Below, one piece after another: positions 34,351 through 46,244 of a stretch of 64,000 bases of DNA. A model generated the notes under the pieces. It did no database searches. It saw nothing but the letters and a program-made list of their open reading frames with translations, and had not been told where the DNA came from. The position numbers and the translations under genes were made by a program. Source of the stretch: Echinometra lucunter (taxonomy: Eukaryota > Echinodermata > Echinoidea > Camarodonta > Echinometridae). Position 1 is the first letter of the stretch, and every line of letters starts with the position of its first letter. The stretch is from NCBI GenBank assembly GCA_029962745.1, contig CM057151.1, forward strand, positions 10,001,014 through 10,065,013, written 5' to 3'.

Positions 34351-35023
34351 TGTAAATGTGTGCTATATATAGCACACCACGCAAGCTAATCTCCTGGAGG
34401 AAAAGGATGGGTATCCATGCACAAAATTTCTGCAGCAGCTGTTTAAGACAAATCAAGAATGTATGCAATTTTATGAAATGATTCAAATGTATAGGAAAAT
34501 AACATGTACTGCACATTGTATATTAGATGGTTTATTCATATCAGTCTTACTAATACAAACACAAATACATGTATGAGCAAACAAAAAAGTGAGTGTATGT
34601 CTGTGTTTTGTCAAACACACACACACCCACACCCACACACAATCTCTCTCGTAGCAAGTCCAGTAATGTTAACATGCAAAAAAAAAAAAAACTCCAACAC
34701 TATCATAGCACAGGTATAGCTTCACACTTCAATGTATATTGTAAAAGATTGCTAACTTCAGTCGAGGATCAAAATATTCCCATCCCAGTTTAGCTTCCAG
34801 AATGAGCTGTAAAAAGGGATTATTTCTTCAAAGTTCAAGGTATTCCTACAGAGCTAGCTGTGTGAGAATTGAATATGAGTGACTGGTTGTGAAAATGACA
34901 TAAAATAAAGGATTTGTAGGAAAATACATGAAAACAGCAAAGGACAGACTAAGAAACAGGCTTCCGACATTTTTACTGTAACATTTTCTTGTGTGATTTG
35001 ATATTGTTAAATTGGGTTTTAGT

Positions 35024-35333
35024 CCCGGGGGGGGGGGGGGGGCACTCGACCCCAAAAGTGGTAGGTATGTGCCGCAGGCGAGACAAAAAATCAGGGGGCT
35101 TCAGAACAAGCTTATTGTGGAAAGGACAGTCTTTGGAATGGGCTTCGAAACTACAAAATTGTGAAAACGGGGGTTACTGTAACGGTTCGCCTGCGTGTTA
35201 GTGCGTACATGTATCTCTATGGAGGGGGCATACATGCATTCAGCTGGCCCAGCAGCACAGGAGCCGGGTGCGCTCGCGCAGAGGCGATGGTTGGGCAGCT
35301 CTGGCTGGCCTTGGCTTCATACATGCGGCACAA
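35024..35333. mobile_element. Truncated G-run MITE, left copy
   Basis: It starts with CCCGGGG after GTTTTAGT (35016-35023) and matches 39786-40093, but its right end is missing: GCGGCAC runs straight into AATTTTCAG, which on the right copy lies about 449 bases further on. Confidence 0.6.
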
Positions 35334-35629
35334 TTTTCAGAATACGGGCTCCAGTGGCAGTGCGAAAGTGCACTAAAACTATGCCACTAGCACTAGCGCC
35401 GCACGAATACATCTCGAGAGGAGTCAAAGGACATTCTGCTGACCCTATCAACCATACTGTACAGACAGATTTATGGAAGCAGAGCATGGTCCTGGACATG
35501 CTGGAGATAGCGCTCTTCCGAGCCAGATCCGTCGGGCGCGGGATGCGGCATTCGCAGTCCTCGCACGCGATGGCACACGTGAACTTTATAGTATACAGTC
35601 ATTGATGAACACACATGTATGCACTCCAC

Positions 35630-36129
35630 NNNNNNNNNNNNNNNNNNNNNNNNNNNNNNNNNNNNNNNNNNNNNNNNNNNNNNNNNNNNNNNNNNNNNNN
35701 NNNNNNNNNNNNNNNNNNNNNNNNNNNNNNNNNNNNNNNNNNNNNNNNNNNNNNNNNNNNNNNNNNNNNNNNNNNNNNNNNNNNNNNNNNNNNNNNNNNN
35801 NNNNNNNNNNNNNNNNNNNNNNNNNNNNNNNNNNNNNNNNNNNNNNNNNNNNNNNNNNNNNNNNNNNNNNNNNNNNNNNNNNNNNNNNNNNNNNNNNNNN
35901 NNNNNNNNNNNNNNNNNNNNNNNNNNNNNNNNNNNNNNNNNNNNNNNNNNNNNNNNNNNNNNNNNNNNNNNNNNNNNNNNNNNNNNNNNNNNNNNNNNNN
36001 NNNNNNNNNNNNNNNNNNNNNNNNNNNNNNNNNNNNNNNNNNNNNNNNNNNNNNNNNNNNNNNNNNNNNNNNNNNNNNNNNNNNNNNNNNNNNNNNNNNN
36101 NNNNNNNNNNNNNNNNNNNNNNNNNNNNN
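35630..36129. other. Assembly gap of exactly 500 N
   Basis: All 500 positions are N. The sequence right of it restarts inside carrier exon 4 (36130-36174), which is already present complete at 31772-31839, so the gap marks a join between redundant pieces. Confidence 0.98.
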
Positions 36130-39090
36130 TAACTTGAAAATCCCTTCATTTCTTGCAATCTTCACAAAGGCATCCTAAAAAAAAAGGAAGATGTTCAATT
36201 CACATTTATATATGTTGTCTACGTTTGTGAATTAGCCCCCTTCCCCTCCAAATATGTGTTCTTGTAGTCGACGGCAATTCTTGTTAATTTTCAGATTTCC
36301 ATACCCATATATTCTAAATATAAGTGATCTCTTGAATTGACAAATTCAGAGCATAAAAAAATTATTTCTTGAGTAAATGGAGCCCCACAGAAATGCACGG
36401 AATATCCAAGATTTTCTTTCCATACAACCTTGTCGTTTATTCATGAGACTACCTGATATTTCTGTAGAAAGTTTATTAAACAGGATGATTTTGAAAGTGT
36501 TAATCGACTGGCGTGTACAACCATCTTTGCTGAGGTTAGCTCTCTTGGAACAAAATAAAATATTACTAGAGGTGGTTGTACATGTACATGTAATTCCAAA
36601 CTATCACCGACTGGTTTTGATTGTCAAATCTACACGATGTCCAAAAAGGACTTCTCCTTTAAACTCCTGAATATCTGTTATCTGTAATATCAATAGACTT
36701 GTCATTTCAGTGTACAGAAATAACTATTCATACCTTAACTATGTATGGATTTTTTAAAAACTATTTTCTTGATTTATTTTTTATGTTACTGTCAAGAGTT
36801 TTTTTTTTTTTTTTCTTCTTCCTTTTTTGGATGGATAGAAATGAAATATTCATATCTCCTTCATTATCACATAAGGTTGCAAACTTTAATTCATGATTAC
36901 TCCACAATAGATCAAATCAGTCTCTTCATTACAGTAACTGCTTTTCACATACTAAGCACATAGAGACCCCAGTAAGACACTATAAAAGCACAATTTATCA
37001 TCATTATTATTATTACTATTAAACTTGACCTTGGATAGCTCAGTCATATCCAAGGGGTTAACTACATGTACATGTTCAATTTTCATTATGAGTAAAATAG
37101 CAATCTATCTTGGACATACCAATGTGCCATTAAACTTGCTTGGTGTCTTGTACCATGGTGTAGTCGTCCCTGGTTGGGAGCCATTCAGGCATGTACACAC
37201 ATGGTCCATTAGACCATTACAGTACACAAAGCACTGACCTATAACAAAATGACAAAGGCAAAAATTGAATACCTCTAATCTGCAAATTGTAGAAAAATGC
37301 TTGAAAATTGAGAGGTGGAATAAAGCAAATACAGAAATATTATGTACGGCCATTTTTGACACATCTTCAATACAATTTAATCATCACTTACAACAAGAAA
37401 AAAGCAATATACATGTACCATACAATTTCTGATTTTGTTACTTACATACAAGCAAGAATGCAGTACTACTTACTTTAACCCATTCGTGACAGGAATTATT
37501 TAAAGCCTAATTTGATCAGCTTTTATTCTCCAAATTGGCAACACCAACATTTTTATTTTATTGCTACATTTTTCTTATAAACGTCATGTATCTGAATTGA
37601 ATATAAATTGACAGAAATTATGATGAGAAGTCAAAAAGTTGCCAATTTGCAGGGGAAAACGGTGATTTTAAACTTTCTATCACATTGCCAATTTCAGGAT
37701 TTTAATGCTTATTTTCCTTTAAAAAATTTTCAGCATCAACCAACGAATATTGACGCAACCAAAATGGGCACAGTTTGTGTAGAATTTTTTGCTTTTTCTG
37801 CTCATGTATTTGGTATGATTTTTAGGGCTTTGCATCAAAAGATATTAGGCCAAACCACAAAGTGTGGACCTCTGTCACAAATGGGTTAATAGCAACTACA
37901 GTCTAAAGGTGTTTTCACACATGATGCAACAGTGTGGTAACATGCTGTGTCACTACACTTTTTTGTGTACAAGCCTATGGGGTATAGGGCGACAAAAAAA
38001 TGACGCTGAGGCAGAACACACTTTTTTTGCTCCCTAGATACACAGAAAATGCGCACCAATCAAATTTCTGCAAAGTTAGCGCAAAAATTATTGCCATGAG
38101 ATTGCTTGCGCAAGCGTGCGCAAGTTTTGACAATATGCTCTCTTATTGAGAGTTGACGCGTTAATGCGCGTTCATTAGCAAATGTGGTGACACAAAGTCC
38201 CACCATGTGTGCAGACGAAACAGTGTGGCGCCACAGTGTGGTACCACACTGTCGCATCATGTGTGAAAGCACCTTAAGACTTTTTATTGAAAAAAGGGTG
38301 TTCTAAATTTTTTTCTGCTTTTGACGGCAGTAACTGAGAAAGACAGCTTTGTTCTTGAGATGCACATATGAAATGGAAGCCCAGTAACTTACCACTCTTT
38401 ATGGGTTTTGCTTGTGCTTGGAGTCGTATCTTCACTACATCAAGTGGAGTCACTGCAAGGGGTATGAAAGCAACCCAATTATAAACAATAAGGTATCGAG
38501 ACACTCCTTGATGTACTTTGGAGCTCTGTTGTTGACCACTCTGTAGGCCAATGGGATGGTTTCTATAGAATAAACCCTTTTTCTGTTCAAATATTAAATG
38601 TGTATTCAAGTAAAATGTCAAATAATGGAACATATAATGTTCCCTGTAACTAGTCATGACTGATTTTGATATCCTTACTAAATTCTCTTCCAGGCTATAC
38701 AGGGAATCATTTGATATGAGATACAGTGTATTTGCCACCTGGCACAGTTAAAAAGCTGAAATAAACAATAGCAATGCAAAAAGCTGTAACAAAGCATGAA
38801 ATGTAACCAGTAATTTCAGGTAAATGATTGATCATAAAAAAATATTCAGAATATAATGACGATTCTTAAAATGGAAACGTTCAGTTGTATCTATGTGCTG
38901 ATTAGAATGTCCACTTTGTTATAATGAGGTATCCTGTCTTGATGGAATGTAGTGAGAAATCATACATACTTGTAAGAGCAGTGATAAGAGCACCACTTCC
39001 AGAGGCAACCATTTGATGCCATGGTTTCAAGGCACTAGGGTTTGGTTCTGGTCTTTTTCCCTCTTCATTCGGGCCATCTTTTCCTGGCAT
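36130..39090 (-). CDS. SLC25A39/40: Second copy of SLC25A39/40 exons 1-4 (allelic duplicate)
   Basis: Exons at 39090-38970, 38452-38393, 37238-37120 and 36174-36130 (the last cut by the gap) repeat exons 1-4 of the gene at 26197-34350. Start codon, splice sites, phases and the four-cysteine loop are all kept, and coding differences are few and mostly silent. Either this or the left set is the true 5' end; only one is likely to exist per chromosome. A real tandem duplication with a lost 3' half is the less likely alternative. Confidence 0.8.
37479..37885. mobile_element. piggyBac-like MITE, present on one copy only
   Basis: CCCATTCGTGACAGG at the left and CTCTGTCACAAATGGG at the right are inverted and flanked by TTAA (37475-37478 and 37886-37889). 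The left copy of the segment has the empty site TACTTTAATAGC near 33144-33155 with one TTAA. 407 bases, no transposase. Related to 22545-22953. Confidence 0.85.
37907..38274. mobile_element. PIF/Harbinger-like MITE, right copy
   Basis: This is the allelic counterpart of 33168-33536, flanked by TAA at 37904-37906 and 38275-38277, with small differences. Confidence 0.65.
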
Positions 39091-39785
39091 TGTATATGTG
39101 TGCTATATATAGCACACCACGCAAGCTAATCTCCTGGAGGAAAAGGACGGGTATCCATGCACAAAATTTCTGCAGCAGCTGTTTAAGACAAATCAAGAAT
39201 GTATGCATTTTTATAAAATGATTCAAATGTATAGGAAAATAACATGTACTGTACATTGTATATTAGATGGTTTATTCATATCAGTCTTACTAATATAAAC
39301 ACAAATACATGTATGAGCCAACAAAAAAGTGAGTGTATGTCCGTGTTTTGTCAAACACACACACACACGCACACCCACACGCAATCTCTCTCGTAGCAAG
39401 TACAGTAATGTTAACATGCAAAAAAAAAAAACTAAAAAAAAAACAAAAACAAACCTCCAACACTATCATAGCACAGGCATAGCTTCACACTTCAATGTAT
39501 ATTGTAATAGATTGCTAACTTCAGTCGAGGATCAAAATATTCCCATCCCAGTTTAGCTTCCAGAATGAGCTGTAAAAGGGATTACTTCTTCAAAGTTCAA
39601 GATATTCCTACAGTGCTAACTGTGTGAGAATTGAATATGAGTGACTGGTTGTGAAAATGCCATAAAATAGAGGATTTGTAGGAAAATACATGAAAACAGT
39701 ACAGGACAGACTAAGAAACAGGCTTCCGATATTTTTTCTGTAACATTTTCTTGTGTGATTTGATATTGTTAAATTGGGTTTTAGT

Positions 39786-40311
39786 CCCGGGGGGGGGGGG
39801 CACTCGACCCCAAAAGTGGTAGGTATGTGCCGCGGGCGAGACAGAAAATCAGGGGGGCTTCGGAACGAACTTACTGTGGAAAGGACAGTCTTTGAAATGG
39901 GCTTCGAAGCTACAAAATGTTTGTGAAAACGGGGGTTACTGTAATGGTTCGCCTGCGTATTAGTGCATACATGTATCTCTATGGAGCGGGCATACATGCA
40001 TGCAGCTGGCCCGGCAGCACAGGGGCAGGGTGCGCTCACGCAGAGGCGATGGTTGGGCAGCTCTGGCTGGCCTTGGCTTCGTACATGCGGCACGGTGCAG
40101 GCCGCTCTTCACCAAATATGATGCTCATTGTTTGTAACGGATCAATGCGGCCTGAACAGCGAAACGAAAAACATGCAGAGCTTTGGAACGGTTTTCTTTC
40201 TTCTTTTTCTCACTAAGAAAAAAATGCTATGTTTTGAAATGGAAATTTGAGTGTAAAAATGGGGGTCTTCTCCGCGGCACATACCCACATACAGAGTGCC
40301 CCCCCCCCAGG
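39786..40311. mobile_element. MITE with G-run ends and 8-bp duplication
   Basis: GTTTTAGT at 39778-39785 and 40312-40319 flank a 526-base unit that begins CCCGGGGGGGG then CACTCGACC and ends GAGTGCCCCCCCCC. Near the ends GGTATGTGCCGCGGG pairs with CCGCGGCACATACCC. The 8-base duplication suggests the hAT group. The sequence 39100-39777 before it holds only a CA microsatellite and no gene. Confidence 0.65.
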
Positions 40312-40320
40312 GTTTTAGTC

Positions 40321-40565
40321 TCCCAGGCCGGTATTCTGACGAGTATTTTATCTTTTATCTTATCTTCACTGTGTTATTTTCAATTGTCATAACAAATTTT
40401 GACATGTTTGAAGGCGTACCTATGATTGGTTTTAGCTGCGCAAAAGACCAGCACGCAAGAAAAAAGTGCGCGATGTGAGCCAATGCAATGGTGTACGCTA
40501 TTGCTGATTGCTATGGCAATTAAAATAAGATAAAAGATAGAACAATTTTCAGAATACCGGTCCCA
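40321..40565. mobile_element. MITE (AATTTTCAGAATA family), copy 2
   Basis: CCGGTATTCTGA at the left pairs with TCAGAATACCGG at the right, and TATCTTTTATCTTATCTT pairs with AAGATAAAAGATA words. It matches 30896-31130. Confidence 0.6.
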
Positions 40566-42205
40566 GTGGCAGTGTGAAAGTGCACTAAAACTATGCCACT
40601 AGCGCCGCACGAATACGTCTCGAGAGGAGTCAAAGGACATTCTGCTGACCCTATTAACCATACTGTACAGATACAGATTTATGGAAGCAGAGCATGGTCC
40701 TACTGGACATGCTGGAGATAGCGCTCTTCCGAGCCAGATCCGTAGTGCGCGGGATGCGGCATTCGCGGTCCTTGCACGCGATGGCACCACTGATCTGTAC
40801 ACTAACTGGATGGGCGGATGCACGCTGACTGGCTATTCGGAAATGAGGTCACCGCTGCGGAGCGGCCGCCATCTTGGGACCATCAAAAAGCCGTTGGCTG
40901 TGTATTAGCGTGCAAGATCTTTTATTCAAAGTGCTCATTAATACTTAGAATTTCGGCATTTTTAAAACCTGATTTTACTTTAGAAACTCTTATTTGGCTC
41001 CTGATGATATGAATGGGCTGTTTCCTCACAAACCGTGATGAGAGCGATAGAAGAAAAACTGGAATGTCATTGCTTTCTGAGGGGGTATTGTCCCATATGT
41101 AATCTTTTGCGTTAGTTTTGGCGATCTGACTCGCTCTTTAAACCAGCCAAACTGTTACCATGATTGGAATGTGTGAATGATAATATGAGAAATACTGTTT
41201 GACCTCGTCAACAAACGTAGTGCTCCTATCAATTTCGAACACTGTCATTTACACTATTATGTGCCATTCACGTTTTGCATATTTCAGTAGGGCCTACTTA
41301 GTTTTCTTTTTTTTTATTTTCCACTTGGGTATAGGCCTATTTTATAGTGATTTGATGAAATGGTATATATGATTTTACAATCATTAGCAATCATATCATG
41401 CAATGAACATTTTCATCTCATGTTATACATACACATACGATTCGTTTCACATAGCGACTCACATAACAATTCTTCACTGTAAAAAATAGCCTATTGGGTA
41501 AAATTGTAACTATAGTGCGAGAGTGATTATCTATCCAACCAAATTTCATGAAGTTAGGCAAAATTGTTACCAAATGTGGGAAACATACCGCCCATTTAGG
41601 GTAAAAATGAACAGTAATTACTTTAGAATAGGCTAAATTTCCTTCAAATTGGATATAAAAAAGAAACCCAAAGAAATGCCCAAAGTTGGTCGGATAGGCC
41701 TACATAAGTACTCTCATGACAGATTTTTTACCAAATTTTTCAGAGTTTTGTCATTCCGTAAAGTATGATTTTTTTTTTCTGAAGTAATATAAACCACTCC
41801 TTTTCCAAGAATTTATTTATTTTTTCCGAGACACGATGGTTTAGCAATATATATATATATTTTTCTATTTCATAATGATATTCTTAAACAGACTTTATAT
41901 ATCGGCAACTTATTAAGTAAAATGGATTGAACGTGTTATATTCCTCAAGTCCCCCCCCCCCCCCCCGTGCCCCCACGTAGTTACACCACTGTTACACGAG
42001 TTTAACTAGAATGTCTTAGAGTGGAAAGTACAATAATGATAATGATAATTACATTCATAGTGTGATGTATCCAGTCGTTTTGAGCGCGTATATCGACTCT
42101 CTGACTCAGTATTATGATTATCAAACTTTATGAATGAACAAGGAAAGATTTTAAAAAGAAAGAAGGAAGAAATGAGCAATCACGACCACCTTATTACACT
42201 TTTCT

Positions 42206-42687
42206 CCCGGGGGGGTCACTTCCATTGAAGAGTGGACAGCATCCGCGAGAAAAAAAACGCGGAAAAAGGGTATTTTTTTCAGATGTAGGCGCGGAACGCG
42301 CGGAACGCGAATAGAGTGTCAAAAACGCCAAAAATTGAAAAAAAGCCCCCTAAATCACGATAATCTAAAACGTAAAAAGGGTATGTAATTTGCACCGACT
42401 GCGGGATCGACTGTAACAAGACTCGCCTGTGTAAAACATAATGGGACAGTGAATTATCTCGAGATAAAAACGGCTCCAAACTTTCAATGGACCCCACTAT
42501 CACTCTCAAGGTATGAAAATAGGAATATTCTCGTTTAGGGTATAGAGTGTGCAAATCTGGGACATCTGCGCAAAATCCGTGTTTAGGGTGTCCTAGCGGC
42601 CTGACCTTGAATCCTCGTTTAGGGTGCTTTTTGAAGGACGATTCTCGCGGATGCTGTCCACTCTTCAATGGAAGTGACCCCCCCGGG
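42206..42687. mobile_element. 482-bp MITE nested in the TIR transposon
   Basis: The termini CCCGGGGGGGTCACTTCCAT and its complement continue inverted through GAAGAGTGGACAGCATCCGC. ACTTTTCT flanks it at 42198-42205 and 42688-42695. The interior has GGAACGCG words and no gene; the 129-codon minus-strand frame across it is a consequence of the sequence, not a known protein. Confidence 0.8.
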
Positions 42688-43084
42688 ACTTTTCTACGTG
42701 TAGGGGAAGGTGAATTAGATTAAAAGAAAACAATATGAACGATGAATCTGGCAGAAGAGCAACGGAACGAAAAAAGTCTATAGGTCATGTATGGGTCTTC
42801 ATATATTTTGGGTGCCAAGAGTTTTGAGTAACAGACATCTTTTTGGAAACTAAGATGTCTGTAGTAGAGAAAAAAATAATGGTAATGTTATTGGGAAGAG
42901 GAAAGAAATTCGCAAATATAGTTAGTGGGAACAAAGAATGAAAGAAAAAAAATGATAATGTGTTCGGAGAGAGAGCTAGATATAAGAGACATAGCAACCG
43001 AAAAATTAGAGAGAAATATATGAAAAGGGTGTTGGAATTTGAGAGAGGAAGGGAGGGCATCATGATCATTATACCGGTATAATT

Positions 43085-43394
43085 TTGATCATTATTATCA
43101 TTATAATCATTACTACTATTCATTATTATTTACTATTATTATCGTCATCATTATCATAATTATCATTATTGATTTCATTGTTATCATTATTATCATTATT
43201 ATTATTACTGTCGTTGTTGTTGTTGTTGTTATTGTTGTTGTGTTCATTATTATCATTGGTGTTTTATCATAACCATTATTCAATTAGGAGTATCTGTTAT
43301 TATCATTCATATTGTTTTTATTGTTGTTATTATCAGTAGCGTCATAATCATCATCATCGCTATTATTATTCTTCTTCTTATTATTATTATTATT

Positions 43395-43431
<37 letters not shown>

Positions 43432-43480
43432 ACATTATCATTATCATCATCATTGCTATTATTACATTTCCACAAGACAC
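43085..43480. repeat. ATT/ATC/GTT microsatellite tract
   Basis: Trinucleotide runs of ATT, ATC and GTT fill about 400 bases, longest as (ATC) near 43395-43432. It is inside the 3 kb TIR transposon. Asp/Asn-rich frames here are artefacts of the repeat. Confidence 0.85.
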
Positions 43481-44074
43481 ATTATCACTGATTATCAACC
43501 TATCAAGGCTATTGGAAGGCCGGTAAGCCTATAGGGCCTACATCATTACGAAAATATGGGCAGTGAAATAAACATGGGTGTGGAGAGGGATTGTCAGGCC
43601 GGTGGAGTTGATGAGCACGATTCTATACACTGTTCTGTATACAAGGAATGCATTACAAACCCATGCACGCCGCGGCTTGGTTTACAGCGTTGATGGTCCC
43701 AAGATGGCGGACGCCGCGGTGCGCTGGCTTCCGTCTGCGCGGCGTGACCGCCCATCCAGTTAGTGTACAGATCAGTGGATGGCACACGTGAACTTTACCT
43801 CATAGTCATAGTGACAGTCATTTAGTTCCACTGACACAGACGAGTCCAAAAATTACTAGGCACCGTCATCACATGGACTACATTCTCACTATAATATAGC
43901 ACACAACCATCAGCAGTGAACAATTTTGACTATTATTTGTGGGATAATGCCTAAAAGCTATATCATGATACATTACCTCAGTTTCTAACGTTAGACACGA
44001 TACTCGTCAAAAAATAACTCGCATATGATTATGCAACAATCCAATTTATCTATGGTGTTTTTGATAGACTTATA

Positions 44075-44170
44075 GGAAATGAATTCAAAGAAAGAAAGAA
44101 AGAGAAAGAAAGAACTGAGAAAGAAAGAAAGCAAGAAAGGAAGGAAGATAGAAAGAAAGAAAGAAAGAAA

Positions 44171-44208
<38 letters not shown>

Positions 44209-44318
44209 GAAAGAAAGAAAGAAAAGAAAGAAAGAAAGAACGGAAAGAAAGAAAGGAAGAAAGAAAGAACTTGAAAGAAAGAAAGAACTTGGATACTGGA
44301 AGGAAAGAAAGAAAGAAA

Positions 44319-44378
<60 letters not shown>

Positions 44379-44430
44379 GAAGGAAGGAAGGAAGGAAGGA
44401 AGAAAGGAAGAAAAGAATGAGAAAGAAAGA
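44075..44430. repeat. GAAA/GGAA microsatellite
   Basis: An almost pure purine tract of GAAA units with GGAA at its end covers about 350 bases. The long Lys/Glu-Arg and Phe/Ser/Leu frames across it are repeat translations. Confidence 0.9.
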
Positions 44431-44554
44431 CTTCGGGTGTCAAACTGTCAAATTCTACCCAAATGGCGTAGGCTATATGGCGTATGTAAAATATACCTGT
44501 AAAACGACGCAAATGGCATAGAACAATGAAAAAAATATATGATCTTTTTATGAT

Positions 44555-45060
44555 ACGTGATAATTCTTCACCAAAGTACATGATGGGCCTCGCTTGCCGA
44601 ATTCGTTTGCTTTCCCAAATCCATCTTGTATATCTGAATATTGTACGAGCACCGTATAGCGGGCGAGGAAAATACTCCTTTTCATGGTAGAAGTGAAAGT
44701 TCTTCATCAAAATACACGATGGGCATTTGAGAAACCTATTGTGATATATTTGGCCACCTCTCCTACCTAGGAATCTATTTGCTTTCAAAGACCATCCTGT
44801 GTCTAAATATTATACGAGCGCAGAAAAATATATTTACTCTTTTTTATGGTATAGAAGTGATAATTCTTCATCAAAATACATGATGGGCCCCTAAATATCT
44901 AAATCATAATTTATATATGTTTATTTCACTCACCAATGTTTTTGCTTTCCGAAATCATCCTGTATCTAAATATAATACGAGCGAGCGCAGCGAGGGAGGA
45001 AAAATATGCTCTCTTTCGTGTTACCATTGTTATTTCGTCGTCAAAATGCACAAGCAAATA
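44555..45060. repeat. Degenerate minisatellite, ~150-165 bp unit
   Basis: The order ATTCTTCATCAAAATACATG, ATGGGCC, TTTGCTTTC, CATCCTGT, TATCTAAATAT, ACGAGCG recurs about three times with drift in length. No gene is seen from 43786 to 46240. Confidence 0.6.
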
Positions 45061-45265
45061 AGCCGAGTATGATTCTATTTGGGCAACTTAATTTTCTTTT
45101 TTTCTTTTTCCCTCCTTCCTCTTCCCTCTCCTTTCTTTCTCTCTCTCTCTCTTTTGCCGACAGAGATCGCGAATTTGCCGACAAGAATATTCAATGGGGG
45201 GGGGGGGGGGCCACAACTCCCCCCCCCCCCAGCGACGCCCCTGAAGGAGACCATAACTCCCTAGC

Positions 45266-45808
45266 CCCGGCCGTTGCATGAAACTTACCATTTACTACTG
45301 CCATCAGTGGTAACTACCATTGGCGTAAATCCAGGGGGGGGGGATGGGGGATATATCCCCCCACTTTTTTGAGGGGGGGGGGGGGCATGGCGTGTACAAA
45401 TACCCCCCCCCCCCGATTTTAAGGAAAAATGATATCGTAATTGATCAGTTGGTGAACTTTTTATAAAAATGTCATAAATGACGGTCATATCATGGAATTT
45501 CTATTTGAAATACTCTTAAAAAACATAAAAGTGGATTTTTTTTTCGCTCTCAAAATGATACTATTATATGTTTGTGGGGGTCTGCACGGGTGAATGAGGG
45601 TGTGTGTGTGTGTGTATACTTAAGTGTGAGTTCATAAAAAAAAGGCAAAAAAGGGGCCCATCCCCCCCCCCCCCCCCACTCCTCAGAACAGATTTACGCC
45701 AGTGGTAACTACCGCATTGCTTAACAGCTAATCAAATTCAAGGTTTCCATGGAGGTCACCACTGGTGGCAAAGTTACCATCAATGGTAAGTTTAATGCAA
45801 CGGGGCCC
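45266..45808. mobile_element. MITE (copy 2 of 182-342 family) split by a second MITE
   Basis: The outer ends GTTGCATGAAACTTACC and GGTAAGTTTAATGCAAC match the unit at 182-342. It is interrupted at 45321-45701 by an inner unit with ends TGGCGTAAATC and GATTTACGCCA and long G and C runs. GTGGTAACTACC stands on both sides of the inner unit, either as its target duplication or because this 12-mer is tandemly repeated in the host element. Confidence 0.65.
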
Positions 45809-46244
45809 TCCATTCAAGCTTTCGAGAGGAAATGGATGGGGCGAGAGATACATCAGAGTCTTAGATCAGAGGGGTATACCATACAGTATGTTAAGTTGAG
45901 AGGGCTGTAGGGCCAAATTTGTCTTCAAGTGAAGTCAAAATTTTAATTTTATTCCAATAGAATAAGAATGGATTCTAACGATTACGAAAACAATTCCTTT
46001 AGGCCTTATAATGGAATTTTTCAGACAACAATCCCAACACAAGCTTTGCTTTGACCCCTCTCTATTAAATATGATTCATTCAATTAATAAAACCTACATA
46101 TTATGTAGGTTTTATCAGTGACACTCCAGTATTCTACAGTTGTTGGATTTTTTTTTTTTTTTTGAGGGGGCATTAGAAAATATTTGACAAATAAACAAGA
46201 GGGCAAGTCTACATAAACTGCGATAGACATTCAGGGCAGGTCCA

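Larger units (their letters stand above)
31795..35629. repeat. Left copy of a duplicated segment (probable alternative haplotype)
   Basis: From 31795 to the gap the sequence is repeated, in the same order and with only scattered substitutions and indels, from 36130 to about 43800. Introns match as closely as exons. Differences include complete transposon insertions present only on the right (37479-37885 and 40788-43777) and about 449 bases missing on the left at 35332. The best explanation is two alleles placed in tandem around a gap. Confidence 0.8.
40788..43777. mobile_element. 2990-bp TIR transposon with 8-bp target duplication
   Basis: The target duplication GATGGCAC lies at 40780-40787 and 43778-43785; the left haplotype has it once (35569-35576), an exact empty site. 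The first 30 bases (CACTGATCTGTACACTAACT then GGATGGGCGG) are perfectly inverted at the other end, and a second matched block about 50 bases further in contains CCGCCATCTTGG (40866-40877; complement at 43699-43710). The interior is AT-rich with a nested MITE and ATT/ATC microsatellite and encodes no transposase, so it is non-autonomous. 8-base duplications occur in hAT and P superfamilies; which one is open. Confidence 0.88.

Noticed and set aside
35473..36178. Several open frames of 170-220 codons across 35630-36129
   Set aside because: They are runs of N in the assembly gap and have no sequence.
36130..39090. Second, independent carrier gene
   Set aside because: Only exons 1-4 exist, introns match the first copy as closely as exons, and a gap joins them; an allelic duplicate explains this better.
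43284..43498. Asp/Asn-rich or Met/Ile-rich small proteins
   Set aside because: Trinucleotide microsatellite translations.
44079..44788. Lys/Glu-rich 113-codon and Phe/Ser/Leu-rich 265-codon frames
   Set aside because: Both are translations of the GAAA microsatellite; length comes from the repeat.
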